Source: Tannerellaceae bacterium
Lineage (GTDB): Bacteria; Bacteroidota; Bacteroidia; Bacteroidales; Tannerellaceae
Assembly (NCBI GenBank): GCA_031273385.1
Contig: JAISRY010000225.1
Coordinates: 1 to 8,266 of the forward strand
DNA length: 8,266 nucleotides
Direction of reading: 5' to 3'
The notes beneath the pieces are model-generated. The model was not told the DNA's origin, did not search any database, and saw only the letters and a list, made by a program, of their open reading frames with translations. This document shows positions 1 to 6,149 of this stretch, piece by piece; within the stretch, counting starts at the first letter, position 1; the number at the start of each line of letters is the position of its first letter. The position numbers were made by a program, and so were the translations under genes.

Positions 1-41
1 GCCCCCCCCCCCCCGCCCGCGCCCCCCCCCCCCCCCCCCCC
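1..41. other. Poly-C low-complexity run, probable artefact
   Basis: The first 41 bases are C except for four G residues (positions 1, 15, 19 and 21). Nothing else in the window has this composition, and it changes abruptly into ordinary A/T-rich DNA at 42. Read on the other strand it is poly-G, which is what two-colour Illumina chemistry reports when there is no signal. I infer an artefact at a contig end rather than a biological tract. A real phase-variable homopolymer is possible but would rarely be this long or this impure. Confidence 0.75.
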
Positions 42-341
42 AAGATACTCATAATGAATAGGTTTCAGGGTCTCCAATAAGGTATTGCTCCCGTTCGGAC
101 AATGAACGTTAAGAAAGAAAGACAGTTCGATGTGCACAAAAAAGAAAAGCATAACCATATATATTATCATTTCGGCCGTAAAAATAATACTATTTTTTTT
201 AATAGCGACTGCCGGCATAAAAAAAATAATGAAAGAGTGATTATTTTTTTTTGCAGATGTTGTTTTGTGCATTGAATCCCTGAATCTGTCAGAGGATGCG
301 AAACTTTGTAGATAAAAAAGATACATGTATTCTTTAAAATA
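42..341. other. A/T-rich non-coding leader upstream of the helicase gene
   Basis: This 300-base stretch has no gene I can support. It holds long A and T runs. It has an A/T-only hairpin (219-230 pairing with 240-251, 9-base loop) and a 9-bp inverted repeat TGCACAAAA (133-141) / TTTTGTGCA (263-271). On the minus strand a reading frame without stops runs from an ATG at 170 leftwards into the poly-C run. It begins MIIYMVMLFFFVHIELSFFL, so its start is hydrophobic, but only about 43 codons are readable before the artefact. It could be the 5' end of a divergent gene cut off at the contig edge, or chance. Confidence 0.6.
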
Positions 342-344
342 ATG

Positions 345-352
345 TACCTTTG
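345..352 (+). promoter_or_regulatory. Bacteroidetes -7 promoter box (TACCTTTG) for the helicase gene
   Basis: TACCTTTG matches the Bacteroidetes primary-sigma -7 consensus TAnnTTTG at every fixed base. It lies 28 bases before the ATG at 381. That would put the transcription start near 357-362 and leave a leader of about 20 bases. No good -33 TTTG is seen at the usual spacing of about 19-21 bases (around 321-326); the nearest TTTG, at 305-308, is too far away. The box overlaps the upstream in-frame ATG at 342, which argues that translation starts at 381 rather than 342. Confidence 0.5.
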
Positions 353-380
353 GCCGGAAAAATTATTTCCATCAATAATT

Positions 381-2618
381 ATGGACGCAAATAACCCGAT
401 ATTTCAACTTGCCACCGATTTTGTCAATCAGACATCGAGGCATATATTCCTTACCGGCAAGGCCGGTACGGGAAAGACAACCTTCCTTAAACATATCAGC
501 CATTCTACGCACAAGAACTGTATCGTAGCGGCTCCGACAGGCGTGGCGGCCATCAATGCCGGCGGCGTGACGCTGCATTCCCTGTTTCAGTTGCCTTTCG
601 AACCGTATGTGCCGGGAGCGGAATACCGCAGCACAAAGGATCGCTTCCGGATGACGGCGCTGAAACAGGATATGTTGCGGCGGCTGGATCTGCTGATTAT
701 CGACGAGGTGAGCATGTTGCGCGCCGATACGCTGGATTCGATTGATGCCGTCCTGCGTTCGATACGGCGGAACAACCGGCCTTTCGGCGGCGTGCAGATG
801 CTCTATATCGGCGATTTGTTTCAGTTGCCGCCGGTCGTGAAAGACGATGAATGGCAAATCCTGAAGGCCTATTACCCGTCGCCGTTCTTTTTCCATGCCC
901 AGGCCATTCAACGGATTCAGCCGGTATATCTCGAATTGAAAAAAATCTACCGCCAGCGGGAACAGCTCTTTGTGAACCTGCTCAATCATGTCCGCAACAA
1001 TGAACTGACACAGGAAGATCTGACTTTGCTGAACCGTCAGCATCAACCCGGTTTTAAAGCGCCCGCCGGAGAAAAATACATCACCCTCACCACGCATAAC
1101 GCCAAGGCCGATGCCATCAATAACCGCGAACTGGGCAAACTGCCCGCCCGGCAACATCACTTTACGGGTACGATCGAGGGTGAGTTTCCCGAATATGCAT
1201 TGCCGACGGAAATGACTCTCACGCTGAAGGAAGGCGCACAAATCATGTTTATCAAAAATGATTCCGGCGAAGAAAAGCGGTATTACAACGGAAAGCTCGG
1301 CGTCATTGCAGATATCGGCGAGGATGAAATCAACGTGCGGCTGGACGGTTCGGGCGATGTGATTTCCGTCGGATATGAAATGTGGGAAAACATCCGCTAC
1401 ACCCTGAACAAGGATACGGGCGAGATTGAGGAGGAAAAGCTGGGATCGTTCAAGCAGTATCCCCTCCGCCTGGCCTGGGCGATTACCATCCACAAGAGCC
1501 AGGGCTTGACTTTTGAACGCGCCATCATTGATACGGGCGGCGCTTTTGCTCCCGGACAGGCCTACGTGGCGTTGAGCCGCTGCACTTCGCTGGAAGGAAT
1601 CGTGCTTCTCTCGCCGATCACCTTCGGCAGCGTATGGGTGGACGAACAGGCCATCAGCATCGCACGGACAGAGAAAGAGGCCGACGAACTGCAACGGATT
1701 TTCGAGGCGGAGAAACGGAGCTTCTGGGCCGAACGGCTGGTGCGCTATTTCGACTGCGATGAGCTGGTGCGTATTTCGCGAAACCTGGAAAGGCAACTCG
1801 ATGACAAGATCTCCGACGATTTTGATGCGGCGCGTTCGCTGGCAAAAAAGATGTTGCAGGAAGCAATCGAAATACGGACGGTAGCCGGGAAATTCCACAT
1901 GCAATTGAAGGCCATCATACAGCAACAGGGACAAACGGGAGACATGTCGATGCTGACGGAGCGTTGCCGGAAAGCCGTCGGATATTTCCATCATGCCGCC
2001 GTCGAGCGACTGCTCGCGCCTTTGCAGCAATATATCACCGGATTCAATATCAGGAAGGCGAAAACGTTTTACAAGAACATCTGCAACCTGGAACTCGACC
2101 TGAAGCTTTTCCTTGAAAACATGAAAAAGGTGCGCTATAACGACATCCCCCTGGCCGAGGATATGGATTTACCTGTTCCGGACAGGCGTTCACTGTATCA
2201 GGATACCGAACGGAAAGAAAATGCGCCGGACAAGCCAAACAAAGCCGTCATGACATACCCTTCCGCTGCCCGGAAAGAAACGCGGCCTCCTAAAATTCCT
2301 TCCGGCCGGCAAAGTCTGGATTTGTTTAATGAAGGATTATCTGTGAGCGAAATTATGGAAAAGAGGAGTCTCAGCGAATCAACCGTGGCGGAACATTTGT
2401 CTAAGTTTGTGCTGAGCGGGGAGCTGTCCGTATTCCGGTTATTGCCACGGGAAACGATTGAGGAACTCATCCCTTATGTAAAAGCCGCTATCACGGAGGA
2501 CAACCGCCGCATATCGCCCATCAAGGAGCGGTTCGGCGAGAAATATTCCTATTCCGACATCCGCATGGTAATGAATCACTGCCTGTGCGAACGGAAGGAT
2601 AACCGGAAGATTCCGTAA
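381..2618 (+). CDS. PIF1/RecD-like superfamily 1 DNA helicase with C-terminal helix-turn-helix
   Basis: ATP-dependent DNA helicase of 745 residues, cytoplasmic, presumably acting in replication, recombination or repair. Numbered from the chosen start, the helicase motifs come in order: Walker A GKAGTGKTT (26-34), Walker B LLIIDEVSM (104-112), motif III GDLFQLPPV (144-152), a motif IV-like strand ITLTTHNAKADAIN (234-247), motif V around AITIHKSQGLTFERAIID (367-384) and motif VI YVALSRCTS (395-403, finger Arg in ALSR). These match the PIF1/RecD2 group with a UvrD_C_2-type end. Residues 430-590 are mostly helical and unassigned, followed by a charged, proline-containing linker. Residues 640-740 form a helix-turn-helix (SVSEIMEKRSLSESTVAEHL) resembling the HTH_40 domain found at the ends of some helicases. 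An ATG at 342 would add 13 residues, but it precedes and overlaps the -7 box, and relatives typically begin shortly before the FQLATDFV-type stretch, so 381 is preferred. It stands alone and is convergent with the Sus operon. Biological role not known from sequence. Confidence 0.93.
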   Translation: MDANNPIFQLATDFVNQTSRHIFLTGKAGTGKTTFLKHISHSTHKNCIVAAPTGVAAINAGGVTLHSLFQLPFEPYVPGAEYRSTKDRFRMTALKQDMLRRLDLLIIDEVSMLRADTLDSIDAVLRSIRRNNRPFGGVQMLYIGDLFQLPPVVKDDEWQILKAYYPSPFFFHAQAIQRIQPVYLELKKIYRQREQLFVNLLNHVRNNELTQEDLTLLNRQHQPGFKAPAGEKYITLTTHNAKADAINNRELGKLPARQHHFTGTIEGEFPEYALPTEMTLTLKEGAQIMFIKNDSGEEKRYYNGKLGVIADIGEDEINVRLDGSGDVISVGYEMWENIRYTLNKDTGEIEEEKLGSFKQYPLRLAWAITIHKSQGLTFERAIIDTGGAFAPGQAYVALSRCTSLEGIVLLSPITFGSVWVDEQAISIARTEKEADELQRIFEAEKRSFWAERLVRYFDCDELVRISRNLERQLDDKISDDFDAARSLAKKMLQEAIEIRTVAGKFHMQLKAIIQQQGQTGDMSMLTERCRKAVGYFHHAAVERLLAPLQQYITGFNIRKAKTFYKNICNLELDLKLFLENMKKVRYNDIPLAEDMDLPVPDRRSLYQDTERKENAPDKPNKAVMTYPSAARKETRPPKIPSGRQSLDLFNEGLSVSEIMEKRSLSESTVAEHLSKFVLSGELSVFRLLPRETIEELIPYVKAAITEDNRRISPIKERFGEKYSYSDIRMVMNHCLCERKDNRKIP

Positions 2619-2673
2619 CCGTATTTTATTCTCCGGAAATATCATACTGCGGCATTGTGTTTTTGTTGTTGTA

Positions 2674-2911
2674 GAGCTGTCTCAAAAGTCTAAAACATGT
2701 GGCGGGAAGAACCCCTTATTGTTTAAAGTCCCCTTGGTAGCCCTGTATACGCCATCCGTCTCTCCCTTATTCCCTTATTTAATAATCCTGACAATAAGGG
2801 AATAAGGGATGGCTTGCCGCAATCGCCGGCTACCAAGGGGGCTTTTGTGAATAAGGGTTTATTTTCCCTTTCCGTGTTTTTGCAAATAAGGCAGCCTTTT
2901 CGGACAGCCTC
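2674..2911. mobile_element. MITE-like non-autonomous element with IS-type terminal inverted repeats
   Basis: The left end reads GAGCTGTCTCAAAA (2674-2687) and the right end TTTTCGGACAGCCTC (2897-2911). The reverse complement of the right end is GAGGCTGTCCGAAAA, so the two ends agree at 12 positions with one single-base gap. GAG(G)CTGTCTCAAAA-type ends are common on bacterial insertion sequences; I recall them from IS1182-like elements but cannot confirm the family. The 238-bp interior has no transposase reading frame and is filled by a long nested inverted repeat. No clear target-site duplication is visible (flanks GTTGTTGTA and TTTGACGGC). The site lies between two convergent genes, where an insertion would do little harm. 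The alternative is a purely structural intergenic repeat with chance IS-like ends. Confidence 0.4.
2704..2868. repeat. Large nested inverted repeat (multi-stem hairpin)
   Basis: Four sets of complementary arms nest around one centre. The outermost is AACCCCTTATT (2710-2720) against AATAAGGGTTT (2850-2860), 10 of 11 pairs, possibly extended by GGGAA (2704-2708) with TTCCC (2864-2868). Next is an 18-bp stem, 2725-2742 against 2828-2845, containing CCCCTTGGTAGCC / GGCTACCAAGGGG without mismatch. Then GCCAT (2751-2755) with ATGGC (2809-2813). The innermost is a perfect 16-bp stem, CCCTTATTCCCTTATT (2764-2779) / AATAAGGGAATAAGGG (2793-2808), with a 13-base loop. On the plus strand the second stem ends in GGGGGCTTTT, so it may also terminate the helicase transcript; I saw no other convincing terminator directly after 2618. 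Confidence 0.85.
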
Positions 2912-2946
2912 TTTGACGGCCGAATTCCTTTTGCGGCGGCCTTATT
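2885..2946. repeat. Second nested inverted repeat straddling the element's right end
   Basis: AATAAGGC (2885-2892) is the exact inverse of GCCTTATT (2939-2946), and inside this pair TTCGG (2899-2903) is the inverse of CCGAA (2920-2924). The outer arms are one-base variants of the AATAAGGG motif that builds the larger hairpin to the left. CTTTCCGTG also occurs twice as a direct repeat, at 2868-2876 and 2951-2959. The pairing is imperfect in the middle, so a stable structure is uncertain. The shared motif suggests the repeat family extends beyond the IS-like right end. Confidence 0.4.
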
Positions 2947-2960
2947 GAATCTTTCCGTGC

Positions 2961-3005
2961 AAAAAAAAGGGGTACGCCGCATTGAGAATGCGGCATACCC
3001 CTTTT
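2961..3005 (-). terminator. Intrinsic terminator of the Sus-like operon
   Basis: A 15-bp stem, 2969-2983 against 2987-3001, closes a 3-base loop and starts about 43 bases after the stop of the last operon gene. Read on the minus strand the stem is followed by eight T residues (2968-2961), the classic intrinsic terminator layout. The only imperfect pair (2975/2995) is a C-A mismatch in plus-strand RNA but a G-U wobble in minus-strand RNA, so the helix is complete only in the minus-strand transcript. On the plus strand it is followed by only four T residues, so weaker two-way action is possible. Confidence 0.88.
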
Positions 3006-3047
3006 GGAGTTTTTGAGTCCGTTACGTTTCCGCCGGTAGCGGAACGA

Positions 3048-4262
3048 TTACTTTCTCACTCCTCCCAGCGTGGCGATTTCGCCGGGAGTCAGCGCGCGTG
3101 GCCATGCTGCCAGTTCGGAGAGCGGAGCCGGCCGGTTTTCCCTGTCGCCGGGGTTGTCGCACATCCAGTAGACGGGATGGTCGGCCCACACGTACCAGCG
3201 GTTTTCGCCCGGACGCGGTTGTTCCGCCATCAATACGCCGTCGCGATAGATGCTGGTCGTACCGTTTTTCCCCGAGAAGACGATGACAACACGCATCCAT
3301 GGAGCGTCAGCATCGCTGAGATATTCGGCAATGTTCGTATAGGTGCCTATGCCCGCCTGCACAAAGCCGTCTCTGTGGCGGAGGAAGAACGAACCGTCGC
3401 CGTTTGTGCCGTTCCAGAAGAGCGCAACGTAGTCGTTGTTACCCGGTGGCGTTATCGGAATTTTTATATCCCAGAGGAAGGTGAATTCTTCGGGCTGTCC
3501 CATGGTGTGATCCCACATCAGGTTATGTGCACCCTGCGTGATCGTGATGGCTTTGTTGTCTGCCGACGGGCCGTCTACGCTGAAGACTTCGCCCTCGATC
3601 CTGAGGTTTTGACCGGCAGAGGCGAGCGCCAGGTTGCCGGGGTCGTCGAATCGCCAGTGGCCGGCGGCGAGGTCGAAGAGCGACATCGAAATGACGGCGA
3701 ACTCACCCTTTATCGGTCCGACCGAGGCTGAAACCACGGCCGTGCCGCTGCCCGTGATGGTGATCAGGCCTGTTTGCGTTACGGTAACGACGTCCGGATT
3801 GCTGGTTGTCCACGTCGGCGTCACGCCTGCACCGGCCGGGTCGATCGCGGCTGTCAGCTGTACCGCGTCACCCTCTTCGTATCCGCCCTGTACGGCGCCT
3901 TCCGGATTGGTGATCGTGATGGAGGTCACGGTTACTTCCACATTCACGGTTTTCGTGAAACCGCCGCCTGTCAGCGTAATCGTTGTCGTGCCGATGCCCG
4001 TGCCGGTCACCCATGCCGTCCATCCTTCGCCGTAAGGCTCAACGGAGGCGATGCCCGGGTCGCTCGACGTCCATGCGTACGTCAGGCCTGTGGCGTCTAT
4101 CGGGGTGGTTCCGGCAGTCAGTATGGCTTTTTTGCCATAGCCCAGCGTCAGTTCGTTCTTGTTGACGGTCAGATCTGTTGCCGGCGTATCCTTTTCGCAC
4201 CCTGTCAGGCCGGCGATCATCAGGAGCGCGGCCATCAGTATATTTACTTTATATCGTTTCAT
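3048..4262 (-). CDS. Surface lipoprotein with two bacterial Ig-like domains and a LamG/ConA-like domain (SusE/F position)
   Basis: Predicted outer-membrane lipoprotein of 404 residues. A lipoprotein signal peptide (basic MKRYK, hydrophobic core, lipobox LTGC) puts the lipidated cysteine at residue 22. Residues about 30-112 and 113-193 are two Ig-like repeats of the Big_2 kind, which can be aligned to each other (LTYAWTSSDPGIASV with VTPTWTTSNPDVVTV). Residues about 196-400 resemble a LamG/concanavalin A-like jelly roll, with GHWRFDD at the start, TSIYRDGVLMAEQ in the middle and the typical closing strand LSELAAWPRALTPGEIATL. It is the third gene of the operon, 39 bases after susD, in the place of SusE/SusF. 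I infer an accessory surface glycan-binding protein, with the Ig domains as a spacer holding LamG away from the membrane. No catalytic motif was recognised, although a LamG-fold hydrolase cannot be fully excluded. No Shine-Dalgarno sequence precedes the ATG, as is normal in this phylum. Ligand unknown. Confidence 0.9.
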   Translation of the reverse strand: MKRYKVNILMAALLMIAGLTGCEKDTPATDLTVNKNELTLGYGKKAILTAGTTPIDATGLTYAWTSSDPGIASVEPYGEGWTAWVTGTGIGTTTITLTGGGFTKTVNVEVTVTSITITNPEGAVQGGYEEGDAVQLTAAIDPAGAGVTPTWTTSNPDVVTVTQTGLITITGSGTAVVSASVGPIKGEFAVISMSLFDLAAGHWRFDDPGNLALASAGQNLRIEGEVFSVDGPSADNKAITITQGAHNLMWDHTMGQPEEFTFLWDIKIPITPPGNNDYVALFWNGTNGDGSFFLRHRDGFVQAGIGTYTNIAEYLSDADAPWMRVVIVFSGKNGTTSIYRDGVLMAEQPRPGENRWYVWADHPVYWMCDNPGDRENRPAPLSELAAWPRALTPGEIATLGGVRK

Positions 4263-4301
4263 TACTTGAGATTTTAATTATGATTATCTGTTCTGTCGGT
4301 T

Positions 4302-6128
4302 TCACCATCCGTAGGGCTGCGTCAGTTGCGGATTGATTACGGTTTCGCCGATCGGTACCGGGCGATAGTAGTCTTTCGGCTCGTCGAAGCGGCGGTTCTG
4401 ATCTTCCCTGTTGCGGATGTAGCCCGAATTGCCGTCTTCGAGGTAGAATTGCTCCTGGAAAAACCACGTCACGTTGGCGTCGTTGGTTTTATCGTTTTCG
4501 GAGGCGGCAATCCCGAAATCGGGTACGCCGTCGCCGGTCACGTCATACACGTAAGGCAGCCTGGGGATATAGGCGCCCTGTTTGGAGATATCCAAGTGAA
4601 ACACCTTGCCGGCATACCAGCGGTTGATATCCATTAAGCGGTGACCCTCTCCGGCCAGTTCCACGCGGCGTTCGCGGCGAAGCGCGAGGATCGTCACATC
4701 GGAGATGTCCGGGTAGAGCGAGCGCAGGGTGGCGTCCACCTCGCGTTCGGCGTTGAAATGCGGCATTCCCACACGGTCGCGCAGCCTGTTCACCGTTTGG
4801 TCGGCGATAGTCTGGTTGAATTGCCCCAACTCGGCCTTGGCTTCGGCATAGTTGAGCAGCACTTCGCCGTAGCGGTAGATCGGTATTCCGTTGTACTGTC
4901 CCAATCCGGATGGATTCTTCCACTCACGGCCTCTGTCGGGCACAAAGTACTTGATCTGGTGGTAGCCCCCGCGGATGGGTTCGGTCAGGTGGTAAACAGG
5001 CTCTCCGGAGGCGACTTCATGCGCTCCCGGATAGGCGATGGTTTCCGCCAGGCGCGGATCGCGGTCGGCGAAGATTTCCGAATATTCTTTCCTGTCGTAG
5101 CCTGCCACAGTGGAATAGGGGCGGCCATCCTTTGTCAGGAAACTCTCCTGCAGGCTGCGGCTGAGCGAATAATCGTCGGGGTCGCCCATCAGGTCGTTCG
5201 ACCAGTTTACATTCGCGGGGAAAGTAAGATCAGGGTCGGTATCCACCCATTTGATAATCTCGCGGTTGCCGGACGGGTCGAGCGACGAAAAGAGGCTGCG
5301 GAAGCCCTCGGCGCCGGTCATGCCGTTGCCCATGTCGACGGTGCCTGCCCCGGTGATCTCGAACTGTCCGCTGTTCATCAGCTGTTCGGAAGCAACTGTC
5401 GACTTTTGCAGGAACTCGTTGGCGGTGGAACTTAATCCCAGTTCGGGATGGTATTTCCGGTATGTGCCTTCGTAGAGTGCGAAGCGCGAGAGCAGCGCAA
5501 GGGCGCAATACTTGTGGATGCGCGTTTTGTTACCCATGTCGGTCTTGATGTTGGCCACGGCAAAGTCAAGGTCGTCGATGACATGCTGCACCAGCTCGGC
5601 ACGCGGCGTCTTGGCCTCGTACAGTTGCGGGTCGTCGCCGCTCAGCGGCTTCTCAATCCATGGTACCTCCCCGAATTTCTTTATCTTTTCGATATAGAAC
5701 CATGCCCTGTAATAGTGGGCGATACCGACATAGTGGTTGATTTCCTCCCTGTTCCCCTCCATATTGTCTACGTCTACGCGGGAGAGCATCAGGTTGACGG
5801 CACGCAGGGCGTTCCATGCGTCTTTGTTCCATTCACCGACAGCGGCGTTCTCGGGCGAGCGCAGGTCGGTAAGCAGCCAGCGGTACATTTCGCTGTCCTG
5901 ACCGTAGGTGACATTGTCCGACTCTTTGTCGTCGTACCAACCGAGGGTGTTCAGGTTGCCCATGTCGTTTAATCCGTTGACGTAGAGCTGCAAGTCGGTG
6001 ACGGTACGGAAGAATACCTCGGGCGTAAGGGTCGTTTTTGGGTATTGCTCCAGAAAGTCGTCGTTGCAGGCGGTCAATCCTGTCAGGAGACCTGCCAGTA
6101 CAATCATATAAATATTTAATGTTTTCAT
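4302..6128 (-). CDS. susD-like: SusD/RagB family nutrient-binding outer-membrane lipoprotein
   Basis: Lipoprotein of 608 residues, within the usual family size. In Sus-type systems SusD sits as a lid on the SusC channel at the cell surface and captures the oligosaccharide or peptide ligand. The lipobox LTAC gives Cys21, followed by the family hallmark NDDFLEQYPKT. The N-terminal SusD-like part includes the TPR-type helices HYYRAWFYIEKIKKFGEVPWIEKPLS (about 138-163). The C-terminal SusD_RagB part includes DRDPRLAETIAYPG (355-368), IPIYRYGEVLLNYAEAKAELGQ (415-436), ALRRERRVELAGEGHRLMDINRW (482-504) and the closing NPQLTQPYGW (599-608). It begins 21 bases after the susC stop, so the two are co-transcribed. 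One oddity is DVTGDGVPDFG (529-539), which looks like a DxDG-type calcium loop in the C-terminal half. The ligand cannot be told from the sequence. Confidence 0.97.
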   Translation of the reverse strand: MKTLNIYMIVLAGLLTGLTACNDDFLEQYPKTTLTPEVFFRTVTDLQLYVNGLNDMGNLNTLGWYDDKESDNVTYGQDSEMYRWLLTDLRSPENAAVGEWNKDAWNALRAVNLMLSRVDVDNMEGNREEINHYVGIAHYYRAWFYIEKIKKFGEVPWIEKPLSGDDPQLYEAKTPRAELVQHVIDDLDFAVANIKTDMGNKTRIHKYCALALLSRFALYEGTYRKYHPELGLSSTANEFLQKSTVASEQLMNSGQFEITGAGTVDMGNGMTGAEGFRSLFSSLDPSGNREIIKWVDTDPDLTFPANVNWSNDLMGDPDDYSLSRSLQESFLTKDGRPYSTVAGYDRKEYSEIFADRDPRLAETIAYPGAHEVASGEPVYHLTEPIRGGYHQIKYFVPDRGREWKNPSGLGQYNGIPIYRYGEVLLNYAEAKAELGQFNQTIADQTVNRLRDRVGMPHFNAEREVDATLRSLYPDISDVTILALRRERRVELAGEGHRLMDINRWYAGKVFHLDISKQGAYIPRLPYVYDVTGDGVPDFGIAASENDKTNDANVTWFFQEQFYLEDGNSGYIRNREDQNRRFDEPKDYYRPVPIGETVINPQLTQPYGW

Positions 6129-6149
6129 TATTCTATTATGTTACAGTTG

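Noticed and set aside
219..252. A/T-only hairpin as an intrinsic terminator of an upstream gene
   Set aside because: The stem has no G-C pairs, so it would be too weak, and no upstream plus-strand gene is visible.
372..2030. 552-codon open frame antisense to the helicase gene
   Set aside because: It lies wholly opposite a gene with every helicase motif in order. Its translation shows no recognisable domain, and long antisense frames are expected from GC-biased codon use.
2611..2638. TTCCG / CGGAA hairpin just after the helicase stop as a terminator
   Set aside because: The stem is only 5 bp with a long loop and no following T run, so it is not a convincing terminator.
2704..2868. Nested repeat as a CRISPR array or integron attC array
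   Set aside because: The repeats are inverted around one centre, without regular direct repeats, unique spacers or attC-type core sites.
2982..3731. 249-codon plus-strand frame opposite the Ig-LamG lipoprotein gene
   Set aside because: It begins inside the terminator stem and is antisense to a clear lipoprotein with a signal peptide and domains; its translation has no recognisable family.
4641..5972. Plus-strand frames of 264 and 174 codons opposite susD
   Set aside because: They are shadows of the SusD gene, whose minus-strand protein carries all family hallmarks.
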